Source: Halalkalicoccus sp. CGA53 (GTDB taxonomy: Archaea > Halobacteriota > Halobacteria > Halobacteriales > Halalkalicoccaceae). Taken from it: a stretch of DNA of 64,000 nt. Position numbers and translations under genes: made by a program. Location of the stretch: the NCBI RefSeq assembly GCF_036429475.1, contig NZ_CP144125.1, positions 3,489,521 to 3,553,520 of the forward strand. Reading direction: 5' to 3'. The notes under the pieces are model-generated. The model made no database searches. It was given only the letters and a program-made list of their open reading frames with translations, and had not been told where the DNA came from. Position 1 is the first letter of the stretch. Every line of letters begins with the position of its first letter. Positions 55,754-63,849 of this stretch are shown in pieces.

Positions 55754-56788
55754 ATGAGCGAGCGCGACGGCGAGATGCGGGCACTGCTCAAGACCGACGT
55801 CGGTCCGGGGATGGAGCTCGAGAGCCTTCCGATCCCCGAGCCAGGACCCGGCGAGGTCCGGATCCGCGTCGAGTCGGTCGGCATCGACGGCGGGGCGGAG
55901 GCGCTGATATACGACTGGCACGAGAGCAAGCGTTTTTACGAACCGGCGTTACCGCAGCTCTTCGGCCACGAGTTCGCGGGCGTGATCGACGCTGTGGGGG
56001 AACACGTCGAGCGGTTCGGCGAGGGCGAACGCGTCGCCGTCGAGCCGTTCGTCGGCTGCGGCCACTGCCGGTACTGCCGGTCGGGCTCACCCGCACTCTG
56101 CGAGGAGCGTCGGCTGATCGGCCTCGACACGGAGCTCGACGGCGCGCTCGCGGAGTACGCGGTCGTCCCCCAGGAGACGCTCTACCCGATCGGCGACCTC
56201 GACCCGGACGAGGGGGTCTTCCTCGAACTGCTCGGGCTCGCGATGCTGGGCGTCGAGCGCTCGGGCTTCGAACCCGGCGACAGCGTCGCGATCACCGGCC
56301 CCGGCGCGGTGGGCGTCGGCGCGCTCGTCGACTTCGTCGCCGGCGGTGCGGGGCCGGTCACGGTCGTCGGTACCGACGCCGACAGGGAGCGGAGACTCCC
56401 ACTCGCCGAGGAACTGGGCGCGACGCGCGCGGTGACCGCGGAGGAGGGCCTCGACGAGGAGGTCGACGTCTTCGTCGAGGCGTCGGGCCACCCCGACGCG
56501 CTCGCGCTCGCGACGGAGGCGACTCGTCGCGGCGGTGAGGTCGTCCAGATCGGCATCTACCACGGCCACGAGACGGTTCCCGCGAACCTCAACCAGTTCG
56601 TCAGGAAGAGTCTGCGGTTCACCCCGGTCTACGGCAGACGCGACTCCAGCTGGCGACGCGCGCTCGCGGTCGCCGAACGCACCGATCTCTCGCCAGCGAT
56701 CGGCCCCAGCTTCCCGCTCTCGGAGTACGAGGAGGGGTTCGAGGCCGTGAGAGAGCGCCGGGGCGTGAAGGTGACGCTCCACCCGTAG
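55754..56788 (+). CDS. Zinc-dependent MDR alcohol/sugar dehydrogenase with Asp zinc ligand
   Basis: This 344-residue medium-chain dehydrogenase has its structural zinc site complete in 'GCGHCRYCRSGSPALC' (C102, C105, C108, C116). The catalytic site has the first ligand D45 ('VGIDGGAEALIYDW') in place of the usual Cys, then H72 and E73 in 'LFGHEFAG'. This Asp form is known from haloarchaeal glucose dehydrogenase (Asp38). The Rossmann domain reads 'SVAITGPGAVGVGALVDFVAGGA'. It should oxidise a sugar or alcohol, such as a polyol or hydroxyacid ester, with NAD(P)+. The ATG at 55754 has normal spacing to a divergent PadR gene. Confidence 0.9.
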   Translation: MSERDGEMRALLKTDVGPGMELESLPIPEPGPGEVRIRVESVGIDGGAEALIYDWHESKRFYEPALPQLFGHEFAGVIDAVGEHVERFGEGERVAVEPFVGCGHCRYCRSGSPALCEERRLIGLDTELDGALAEYAVVPQETLYPIGDLDPDEGVFLELLGLAMLGVERSGFEPGDSVAITGPGAVGVGALVDFVAGGAGPVTVVGTDADRERRLPLAEELGATRAVTAEEGLDEEVDVFVEASGHPDALALATEATRRGGEVVQIGIYHGHETVPANLNQFVRKSLRFTPVYGRRDSSWRRALAVAERTDLSPAIGPSFPLSEYEEGFEAVRERRGVKVTLHP

Positions 56789-56818
56789 CGGGTCGCGGTA
56801 GCGGAGAGACGAATCGGA

Positions 56819-57544
56819 TCAGTCCTCGACCACCGCGAACGCCCGGACCGGACTCGCGGTCGCCCCCGACAGCGGCAACGGGACCGCGCTGAACGTGAAG
56901 CGGTGTGCGGGAACGGTGTCGATGTTCCGGAGGTTCTCGACGATCAGGGTGTACTCCTCGGGCGCGCCGTCGCGCAGCAGTACCCGGTGTGCCGGCATCG
57001 AAACCTCGCCGGCGACGTCGACGTTCCCACAGTCGATCCCGACGAGGCTTACCTCCCGCTCTCGCAGCCAGCGCGCGCCGTCGGCGGAGAGGCCCGGGTG
57101 CTCGCCGAGGTACGTCTCCTCGTCCCCGGGGAGGTGTGCGTCCCACCCGGTAGAGAGCAAGAGCGCGTCGCCAGGACGGATGTCGACGTCCGCCTCCTCG
57201 ACGGCCAGGTCCAGGAGTTCGGGACCGATCAGCCCCCGAGAGCCCACCTCGGAGACGTCGAGCCAGACGCCGGGGCCGTGGCACTCCTCCAGTGCCAACT
57301 CGTCGATCGTCTTTCCATCCCTGTGGAGGTGGTACGGCGCGTCGATGTGGGTGCCGTTGTGTTCTGCGATGAAGACGAAGCCGTTGACGAGCGAGAGGTC
57401 CTCGACGCCCTTCCCCCGCCAGGTGTCCTCGGCCTCGTCGTGGTTCATTCTGGTTCCGGGGAGAAAGAGCGGACTCCGGCCGTGGCTCGGGTGGTTCGCC
57501 ATTCCCTCCTCGATCCTCGCGGTCAGGTCGATGACTCGTGACAC
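56819..57544 (-). CDS. Cyclase/kynurenine formamidase-family metal hydrolase
   Basis: This 241-residue protein with the HxGTHxDxPxH metal signature ('AEHNGTHIDAPYHLHRDG') of the PF04199 cyclase/kynurenine formamidase family begins 'SRVIDLTARIEEGMANHPSHG' ('IDLT..I..GM..HP'). Other landmarks are 'VWLDVSEVGSRGLIGPELL', 'DALLLSTGWDAHLPGDEETYLGEHPGLS' and 'VGIDCGNVDVAG'. Such enzymes hydrolyse amides, esters or lactones with zinc or manganese. The GTG at 57544 is chosen; a start at 57571 would add a Pro/Ala-rich tail. It lies 30 bp from the convergent dehydrogenase and upstream of no obvious operon partner. It may open a ring or amide for the acyl-CoA pathway. Confidence 0.87.
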   Translation of the reverse strand: MSRVIDLTARIEEGMANHPSHGRSPLFLPGTRMNHDEAEDTWRGKGVEDLSLVNGFVFIAEHNGTHIDAPYHLHRDGKTIDELALEECHGPGVWLDVSEVGSRGLIGPELLDLAVEEADVDIRPGDALLLSTGWDAHLPGDEETYLGEHPGLSADGARWLREREVSLVGIDCGNVDVAGEVSMPAHRVLLRDGAPEEYTLIVENLRNIDTVPAHRFTFSAVPLPLSGATASPVRAFAVVED

Positions 57545-57596
57545 GCCCGCACCTGCGCGAGGAGGGCCCATAACGGTTTCTCGGCCCCGGGACTGA

Positions 57597-58736
57597 TCAC
57601 TCGTAGAGCCGTTTCGCGATCACCAACCGGTTGATCTCGTTGGTCCCCTCGTAGATCTGCATCCCCTTCGCGACGCGCATGTACCGTTCGAGCGGGTACT
57701 CCCGCGAGTAGCCCCGAGAGCCGTGGACCTGCACCGCCTCCGTCGTAACGTCCATCGCGACGTCCGTCGCCTTCGTCTTCGCCATCGCCGCCTCGCTCGT
57801 CACCCGCTCACCCCGGTCGCGTTTCGCGGCCGCGGAGAGGGTGAGCAGCCGCGCGGCCTCGACCTCGATCGCCATGTCCGCGAGCTTGAACGAGATCCCC
57901 TGGAACTCGCGAATCGGCCGGCCGAACTGCTCGCGCTCGTCGGCGAACCCGCGGCTCGCCTCGAACGCCGCCTGTGCGACGCCGACGCCCTGTGCGCCGG
58001 TCCCGATCCGACCAACGTCGAGGCCCTCGAGCACGTAGCGGAGCCCCCGTCCGGCCTCGCCGACCAGGTACTCCCTCGGAACCCGTGCGCCGTCGAACCG
58101 GATCTCCGTCTCGACCGACGCCTCGCCCTCCATACACGGGATGTCCCGGACCATCTCGATCCCCTCTCTCCCCTGCGGGTCGGGGATTCCGACGAGGCCG
58201 ATCCCGTCCCCGGTCCGGACGCCGACGAGGAGGAAATCCGCGACGCTGCCGTTGGTCGTCCATACCTTCTCGCCGTCCAGGACGTACTCGTCGCCCTCGG
58301 CGGTCGCCGTCGTCGAGAGCGATCCCGCGTCGCTTCCCGCCTCCGGTTCGGTCAGCGAGAGCGCGGGGAGCCACTCGCCGGAACAGATCGCCCCGAGCCA
58401 CTCCTCTCGCTGCCACTCGGCGCCGAACTCGTGGATCGGGTAGCCGACGAGGCTCGCGGCGACCGAGGCGGTCCCCGCGAGCAGCTTCCAGCTCCGGGCG
58501 AGCTCCTCGATCGTGATCGCGTACGACCGGTAGTCGAGGCCCAGCCCGCCGTACTCGGTCGGGTACTGCACGCCGTGAAAGCCGGCCTCCGCGACCCGCT
58601 CGACGAGTTCGGACGGGAAGATCCCCTCGGCCTCGTGCGCCTCGACGTGTGGGTCGACCTCGTCCTCGCAGAACCGCCGGACGCGCTCTCGGTGGTCGTG
58701 GTGGTCCTCGGAGAGCGGCGCGTCGTTCGTTCGCAT
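57597..58736 (-). CDS. Acyl-CoA dehydrogenase, copy 3
   Basis: This 379-residue flavoenzyme has an N-terminal domain with 'FHGVQYPTEYGGLGLDYRSYAITIEELA', a beta-domain with 'PALSLTEPEAGSDAGSLSTTA' and 'YVLDGEKVWTTNGSVADFLLVG', and a C-terminal domain with 'REQFGRPIREFQGISFKLADMAIEVEAARLL' and 'AVQVHGSRGYSREYPLERYMRVAKGMQIYEGTNEINRLVIA' (in parts). All family landmarks are kept, including 'EPEAGSD' and the C-terminal EGTNEI segment. It should desaturate an acyl-CoA. It is divergent from an acyl-CoA synthetase gene, with a 96-bp intergenic region between the starts. Which acyl-CoA it takes is unknown. Confidence 0.94.
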   Translation of the reverse strand: MRTNDAPLSEDHHDHRERVRRFCEDEVDPHVEAHEAEGIFPSELVERVAEAGFHGVQYPTEYGGLGLDYRSYAITIEELARSWKLLAGTASVAASLVGYPIHEFGAEWQREEWLGAICSGEWLPALSLTEPEAGSDAGSLSTTATAEGDEYVLDGEKVWTTNGSVADFLLVGVRTGDGIGLVGIPDPQGREGIEMVRDIPCMEGEASVETEIRFDGARVPREYLVGEAGRGLRYVLEGLDVGRIGTGAQGVGVAQAAFEASRGFADEREQFGRPIREFQGISFKLADMAIEVEAARLLTLSAAAKRDRGERVTSEAAMAKTKATDVAMDVTTEAVQVHGSRGYSREYPLERYMRVAKGMQIYEGTNEINRLVIAKRLYE

Positions 58737-58832
58737 CGTCTCACCGGTCGGACGCCGGCGACATAACTACCGCGGGCGGTCGAACGGATCGCGTCAGCAC
58801 CGTTATTACGGCAGGTCGCGATACCGCGAGGC

Positions 58833-60377
58833 GTGAACGATTCGACCCTCCGCACGACGCTCTCGGAGGTGGCCGCTCGAACTCCCGACCGCGAGGCGCT
58901 CGTCGATCCCAGGGCGGGCGAACGGCGCAGCTTCGTCGATCTGGATCGGCGTGCGAGCGACCTCGCGGCGGGGCTCGCGGATCAGGGAATGGAGCGCGGC
59001 GATCGGCTCACCGTCCTCGTCGGCGACTCGGTCGAGTTCCTCGAACTGCTGTTCGCCTGTGCGCACGCCGGGATCGTCTGCAACCCGATCAGCACCCGCG
59101 TCGCGCCCGACCGGCTCGCGTACGTCCTCGATCACGCGGGCTCGACCGGGGTGGTCGTCGATCGACACGGCATCGGGACGCTGCGGACGCTCGAGGCAGA
59201 GGATCGACCACCCGTCTCCATCGGCGTCGGTGCCGGGAACGAGTCTCCCGTCGACCACACCTACGACTCGCTGTTCGGCGAGAGAGCGGCCGATCCGGCG
59301 CCGATCGCCGAGGACGATCCTGCCCTGCTGCTCTACACCTCCGGGACGACCGGGCGGCCGAAGGGCGTCGTCCACACCCACCGGAACGTCGTCGACGCCG
59401 CACTGGTCTGTCTGCCCTACAACCGGTTTCGACCGACCGACGTCAACCTCGCGCTCGGCCCGCTCTACCACGTCGGGCCGCTGCTCTGTAACGTCCTCCC
59501 CGCGTTCTCCGTCGGCGCGACGAACGTGATCCGCCACGGCTTCGACCCGACCGCAACGCTCGACCTGATCGAGTCCGAGGGGATCACCGCGATGTGGGGC
59601 GTCCCGACGCACGTCCGGGCGCTCGTCGACGAGGGGTCGATCGGAGAGCGCGACCTCGGTAGTGTGAGAATGATCCAGTACTCCGGCTCGGCGATGCCGG
59701 CGTCGGTCGCCCACCGCTGTCGCGAGCACATGCCCGACTGCGCGTTCGTCAACGCCTACGGGACGACCGAGATGGTCTTCGGGACGATCCTCTTTCCCGA
59801 GTTCCACGACGGGAAACTGGGGAGTATCGGCCGGGCGGTCCCGAAGGCGACTGTCCGGGTCGTCGACCCCGACGAGTCCGACCCGGAGGCGACCTGCGAG
59901 CCAGGCGAGGTCGGCGAGCTCCTGATCAGGAACGCGACGACGATGACCGAGTACTGGCGGGATCCGGAGGCCACGGAGGAGACGTTCGTCGACGGCTGGT
60001 ACCGAAGCGGCGACCTCGTCCGCCGGGACGAAGAGGGCTTTCTCTACTTCGTCGACCGGACCGACGACATGATCGTCACCGGCGGCGAGAACGTCTACCC
60101 CGCGGAGGTCGAGGACGTGCTCCACTCCCATCCCGGAGTGGTGACCGGCGCCGTCGTCGGGGTCCCGGACGGCCGCTGGGGAGAGGTCGTCACCGCGGTC
60201 GTCGTCCCGCGGGACGAGGGGCTCTCCGCGGAGGAGCTGGAGGGGTTCTTCCTCGACTCGTCGGCGATCGAGTCGTTCAAACGGCCCCGCCGGTACGTCT
60301 TCCGGGAGTCGTTGCCGACGACCGCGAGCGACAAGATCGACCGCCGGACGCTGCTCGACTCGATCACGGACGGGTGA
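58833..60377 (+). CDS. AMP-forming acyl-CoA synthetase
   Basis: This 514-residue adenylate-forming ligase has the AMP-binding motif 'LLYTSGTTGRPKGVVHTHRNV' near residue 167, 'NAYGTTEMVFGTI' (A5), 'VDGWYRSGDLVRRDEEGFLYFVDRTDDMIVTGGENVYPAEVED' (A7/A8 in parts) and 'LPTTASDKIDRRTL' with the catalytic Lys (A10). It should activate a carboxylic acid to its CoA thioester with ATP. It starts with GTG at 58833 opposite the divergent acyl-CoA dehydrogenase gene. Its stop is directly followed by an inverted repeat. It could start the beta-oxidation pathway around it; the chain length or ring type is not predictable. Confidence 0.93.
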   Translation: MNDSTLRTTLSEVAARTPDREALVDPRAGERRSFVDLDRRASDLAAGLADQGMERGDRLTVLVGDSVEFLELLFACAHAGIVCNPISTRVAPDRLAYVLDHAGSTGVVVDRHGIGTLRTLEAEDRPPVSIGVGAGNESPVDHTYDSLFGERAADPAPIAEDDPALLLYTSGTTGRPKGVVHTHRNVVDAALVCLPYNRFRPTDVNLALGPLYHVGPLLCNVLPAFSVGATNVIRHGFDPTATLDLIESEGITAMWGVPTHVRALVDEGSIGERDLGSVRMIQYSGSAMPASVAHRCREHMPDCAFVNAYGTTEMVFGTILFPEFHDGKLGSIGRAVPKATVRVVDPDESDPEATCEPGEVGELLIRNATTMTEYWRDPEATEETFVDGWYRSGDLVRRDEEGFLYFVDRTDDMIVTGGENVYPAEVEDVLHSHPGVVTGAVVGVPDGRWGEVVTAVVVPRDEGLSAEELEGFFLDSSAIESFKRPRRYVFRESLPTTASDKIDRRTLLDSITDG

Positions 60378-60456
60378 TACGGACTGCTGTACGTCGTGTT
60401 CAGAGCGATCGCGACCCGCCCGCGGTCTCCCCGGTACACAGCTACAGCAGTCCGTA
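60378..60456. repeat. Inverted repeat after the acyl-CoA synthetase gene
   Basis: Perfect 14-bp arms TACGGACTGCTGTA (60378-60391) and TACAGCAGTCCGTA (60443-60456) are separated by 51 bases and begin right behind the stop codon. In DNA it could form a cruciform and in RNA a long-loop hairpin. It is near the convergent SDR gene's 3' end, so it may serve as a terminator or be a small non-autonomous element. It has a layout like the 80-bp repeats but a different sequence. Confidence 0.6.
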
Positions 60457-60496
60457 CGAACCCGTGGTCTCCCCGAGCGAACGAGCGGTGGCGGTC

Positions 60497-61237
60497 TCAC
60501 CGCATCGTCTGCCCACCGTTGACGTCGAGCGTCTCGCCGGTGACGAACTCCGCGTCCCTGAGGTAGGCGGCCGCCTCGGCGATGTCTCCGGGTCGGCCCA
60601 GTCTGTGTAGCGGGATCGCCTCGCGTCGATCCTCCTTGTCCGACTCGGTGTTCGTCCGGTCGGTCATGTCGGTCTCGACGAAGCCGGGGGCGATGGCGTT
60701 CACCCTGATCTCGGGGGCGAACTCCGACGCGTGGCTCTTCATCAGCGCGATGACCCCGGCCTTCGATGCGGCGTAGTGCGGTTCGTACGCGGCGCCGGTG
60801 TGGGCGATCCGCGAGGAGAGGTAGGTGACCGACGGTCCCGCTGGAACCGTCGACTCGCGAAGGTGCGTGAGCGCGGCCTTCGTCACCGCGAACGAGCCGG
60901 TGACGTTCGTTTTCAGTACGCGATCGAACTCCTCGATCGACAGCTCCGGGGTGAAGCGGTGGCTGTTCACGCCCGCGTTGTTCACCACGTGATCGAGGCC
61001 GCCGAAGCGCTCGACCGCCTCCGCGACCATCCCATCGACCGCGTCCGGGTCCGCGACGTCCGTCCGAACGGCGATCGCGTCGTTCGCGGTCTCCCCCTCG
61101 ATCCTCCCGACGACCGTCTCGGCCGCCTCCCGGTCGTTGTGGTAGTTCACCGCGACGTCGTAGCCGTCGGCCGCGAAGCGTGCCGCGATCGCACGGCCGA
61201 TCCCGCGCGACCCCCCGGTGACGAGCGCTGCTGGCAT
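60497..61237 (-). CDS. SDR-family reductase, FabG-like
   Basis: This 246-residue classical short-chain dehydrogenase has the cofactor loop 'ALVTGGSRGIGRAIAARF', 'VVNNAGVNSHRFTPELS', the catalytic Ser in 'VTYLSSRIAHTG', and Tyr/Lys in 'EPHYAASKAGVIAL'. 'VNAIAPGFVETDM' and 'VTGETLDVNGGQTMR' finish the fold. It should reduce a 3-ketoacyl-CoA or oxidise an alcohol with NADP(H) or NAD(H). It is convergent with the acyl-CoA synthetase gene, separated by the inverted repeat. No partner on the same strand is nearer than the oxidoreductase/CoA-transferase genes upstream. Confidence 0.92.
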   Translation of the reverse strand: MPAALVTGGSRGIGRAIAARFAADGYDVAVNYHNDREAAETVVGRIEGETANDAIAVRTDVADPDAVDGMVAEAVERFGGLDHVVNNAGVNSHRFTPELSIEEFDRVLKTNVTGSFAVTKAALTHLRESTVPAGPSVTYLSSRIAHTGAAYEPHYAASKAGVIALMKSHASEFAPEIRVNAIAPGFVETDMTDRTNTESDKEDRREAIPLHRLGRPGDIAEAAAYLRDAEFVTGETLDVNGGQTMR

Positions 61238-61394
61238 GGCTCTCCCTCTCTCGCGAGGGGGCTAATAGCTTCGTCAGGCGGAAGCCAACTCGCAGGCTCA
61301 CCGTAAAAGCTCGTGGTTCCTCGATCGCGAACCGAACGACACCGGGGATACACGTCCCTCCGAGATCCGATCGGCTACGCCGATCCCTGTCGTG

Positions 61395-61471
61395 CGGACC
61401 GTCGTAGTCTCATCCCGGTGATCGCCGACCCGTTCTGGCGATCGCCGGTATCCAGTTACAACCGTCCGGAT
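61395..61471. repeat. About 80-bp nested palindromic repeat, copy B
   Basis: It aligns with copy A (49509-49588) over its whole length: 'cgtagtctc', 'ccggtgatcgcc', 'ggcgatc.ccggt', 'ccagt.acaaccgtccg.at' are shared. As with copy A, it directly touches the stop codon of a minus-strand gene, here the FAD oxidoreductase. The inner arms are less perfect than in copy A. Confidence 0.7.
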
Positions 61472-62613
61472 CAGAGGTCCGCGGTCGAGCGGAGGGCGAA
61501 CTCCGCTCGGTCGGTCTCGAACCGGTTCGCGCGAAACGGCGCTGTCTCGAACGGACACTCCTCCCCGGCGACGAGCGAACGGACCAGCTCCGCCGCGACC
61601 GGCGAGAGGGTGATCCCGAGGCCGTTGAACCCGGTCGCGACGAGCGCGCCCTCCGGTACGCCGTTCGGGCGGCCGATCACGGGTCGACCGTCCGGGGTTC
61701 CCACGTCGACGCCGGCCCACGAGCCGACCACCCTCGCGCCCTCGAACCCCCGGAGCAGCCCCGGCACCTCGGCCGCGACCGTTCGCAGGAACGACTCGTC
61801 GGCGCTCTCGCTCGCGGTTTCCGGCTCGTCGATCGGGTCGTGACGGCCGCCGACCAGCAGTTCGCCGCCATGTTCCGGCCGGAAGTAGAGCCCCTCGCTC
61901 GCGACCCGGCCGATCGGGAGCGTCCCTTCGACCTCGGAACCCGGATCGAGGGTGGCACACTGCGTCCGGTACGGACGGATCGGGACCGCCGCACCCGGGA
62001 GCAGCGCCGACGTCCGGTAGCCGGCCGCGAGGACGACGCGGTCGGCCTCGTAGCTCCCCCCGCCCGTCTCGACCCCGTCGACTGCGCCCCCCGACACCGA
62101 GGGACTCCCGACGGTCGTGCCGAACTCCACGTCCGCCCCGTAGTCCAGCGCGACGTCGAGAAGCGTCCGCGCGTAGGTCGCCGGATCGACCCAGCCGGTG
62201 TCCTCGTAGCGGACCGCACCGGCGAACGACCCGAGGTCGGCGGCCGGATACCGCCGTTCGACCTCCTCGCGAGCGAGGTACTCGACGGGAAAGCCCGCCT
62301 CGGAGCGCCGTTCGGCGGTCTCTCTCGCCTCGCGTTCGTCCTGCGGCGTCACGTAGTCGAGTCGGGGCCACCCGGTGAACGAGAACGCCCCGGTCCCGTC
62401 GAGCTCTCGGAAGGCGTCGTTCGCGTGTCGCGCCGCCCCGGGAAGATCCCCGTAGAAGAGCGTCGGCGAGACCAGCCCCGCGGACCGTCCGGTCGCCTCC
62501 GCAGCGACGCCCGTCCGGTCCAGCACGAGGAGGTCGTGGTCCGGCGCGAGCGCCGCCGCGATCGAACAGCCGATCGCGCCCGCACCGACGACGATCACCT
62601 CATACCTATCCAC
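61471..62613 (-). CDS. FAD-dependent DAO-family oxidoreductase
   Basis: This 380-residue protein of the D-amino acid oxidase/sarcosine oxidase family has the FAD-binding start 'YEVIVVGAGAIGCSIAAAL' (GxGxxG) and 'LLVLDRTGVAAEATGRSAGLVSP', the usual 'R.sg.' after the first helix. 'ADVEFGTTVGSPSVSGG' and 'ADRVVLAAGYRTSALLPGA' are the next FAD strand and the 'GaW' like motif. The end 'VPEGALVATGFNGLGITLSPVAAELV' has the 'GHGFGvtlsP' motif. It oxidises an amine or an alpha-hydroxy or amino acid, with the reduced flavin passing electrons to O2 or another acceptor. It follows the CoA-transferase gene by three bases, so they form an operon. Confidence 0.9.
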   Translation of the reverse strand: MDRYEVIVVGAGAIGCSIAAALAPDHDLLVLDRTGVAAEATGRSAGLVSPTLFYGDLPGAARHANDAFRELDGTGAFSFTGWPRLDYVTPQDEREARETAERRSEAGFPVEYLAREEVERRYPAADLGSFAGAVRYEDTGWVDPATYARTLLDVALDYGADVEFGTTVGSPSVSGGAVDGVETGGGSYEADRVVLAAGYRTSALLPGAAVPIRPYRTQCATLDPGSEVEGTLPIGRVASEGLYFRPEHGGELLVGGRHDPIDEPETASESADESFLRTVAAEVPGLLRGFEGARVVGSWAGVDVGTPDGRPVIGRPNGVPEGALVATGFNGLGITLSPVAAELVRSLVAGEECPFETAPFRANRFETDRAEFALRSTADL

Positions 62614-62616
62614 CGC

Positions 62617-63798
62617 TCAGAGCACCCCGCGCCCCTCGAGCTCCTCGATCTCCCTCCGCGAGTAGCCGAGTTCCGAGAGCACCTCGCTCGTGTGCTCGCC
62701 GAGCGTCGGCGGCGGGTCACAGCGATCGGTCTCGAGCGTCGAGAAGTTCACCGGGTTCGCGGCCATCTTGAACGTGCCGTGATCGGGGTGTTCGGCCTCC
62801 GCGATCATCCCCCTGGCTTCGATGTGCGGGTCCTCGACGATCTCCTCGACCGTGTTGACCGGCGTGCACGGTACTCCGTGCTCCTGGAGCTGGTCGATCC
62901 ACGCCTCGGTGCTCCGCGTCTCGAAGAGGTCGTCGAGCAGTGCGTCGAGCGTTTCGCGGTTCGCCACCCTCTCCGTGAACGTCGCGAACCGTCCGTCGTC
63001 GACCCACTCCTCGCGGTCGATCGCCGCGCAGAACCCCGGCCACTGGTACTCGCTCACCACCCCGATGACGATGTAGGAGTCCGCGGTCCGGAACGCCTGG
63101 TACGGCGCGAGGTTCGGGTGTTTCGACCCCATCCGCTCGGGGTTCTCCCCGGTCGCGAAGTAGTTGGTGACGTGATAGAGGAGGAACTGGAAGCTCGTGT
63201 CCAGTAAGGAGATGTCGATGTACTGTCCCTCGCCGGTGTTCGAGCGGTGATAGAGCGCGGTCAGGATCGCGTACGTGGCGGTCATCGCCGCGGAGATGTC
63301 CGAGAGAGATGTGCCCACCCGGACCGGTTCGCCGCCCGCCGGGCCGGTGATCCCCATCAGCCCGGACTGTCCCTGGAGGACGATGTCGAACGCCTTCCGA
63401 TCGCTGTACGGACTCTCCTCGCCGTAGCCCGAGACGTCGCAGTAGACCAGGTCCTCCTGTACGGCAGAAAGCTCCTCGTAGCTCGCCCCGAGCTTCTCCG
63501 CGCGTCCCGGCGAGAAGTTCTGGACGAAGACGTCCGCGCCGTCGACGAGTTCCCGCAGGATACGCTGGCCGTCCTCGGTCGTCAGGTCGAGGGTCACCCC
63601 GCGTTTGTTCCGGTTGAGGCTCACGAAGTACGCCGACATCGATCCGTAGTCGGGCGTGAACCCCCGACAGAGGTCGCCGCGCTCGGGGTGTTCGATCTTC
63701 ACCACGTCCGCGCCGAGGTCGCCCAGGATCTGCGTCGCGAGCGGGCCGGCGATCGCCTGCGAGGGATCGACGACCGTCACGCCCTCTAACGGCTGCAT
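62617..63798 (-). CDS. Class III (CaiB/BaiF) acyl-CoA transferase, copy 2
   Basis: This 393-residue family III CoA-transferase opens with 'VTVVDPSQAIAGPLATQILGDLGADVVKIEHPERGD' (in parts), followed by 'VFVQNFSPGRAEKLGASYEEL' and 'VYCDVSGYGEESPYSDRKAFD'. The catalytic Asp is D167 in 'RVGTSLSDISAAMTATYAI'. The C-terminus keeps the 'GEHTSEVLSELGYSRREIEEL' family end. It should move CoA to a carboxylic acid substrate from another CoA thioester. It is followed three bases later by the FAD oxidoreductase. Fifty-one bases upstream a probable CoA-transferase beta-subunit gene ends in the same direction, so a second operon starts outside the window. Confidence 0.93.
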   Translation of the reverse strand: MQPLEGVTVVDPSQAIAGPLATQILGDLGADVVKIEHPERGDLCRGFTPDYGSMSAYFVSLNRNKRGVTLDLTTEDGQRILRELVDGADVFVQNFSPGRAEKLGASYEELSAVQEDLVYCDVSGYGEESPYSDRKAFDIVLQGQSGLMGITGPAGGEPVRVGTSLSDISAAMTATYAILTALYHRSNTGEGQYIDISLLDTSFQFLLYHVTNYFATGENPERMGSKHPNLAPYQAFRTADSYIVIGVVSEYQWPGFCAAIDREEWVDDGRFATFTERVANRETLDALLDDLFETRSTEAWIDQLQEHGVPCTPVNTVEEIVEDPHIEARGMIAEAEHPDHGTFKMAANPVNFSTLETDRCDPPPTLGEHTSEVLSELGYSRREIEELEGRGVL

Positions 63799-63849
63799 GG
63801 ATCGGCTGTGTCGCGAAACGTGATAAACCCCGCCGGTGAGTTCGACCGT

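Noticed and set aside
58806-61301. Very long antisense open frame (about 831 codons) and similar ones at 22143-24185, 27195-29138, 33157-34830, 9722-11536, 17220-18743 and 40900-42915
   Set aside because: They mirror well-supported genes on the other strand, are rich in Arg/Asp/Glu repeats without any domain, and result from the low stop-codon frequency of GC-rich sequence.
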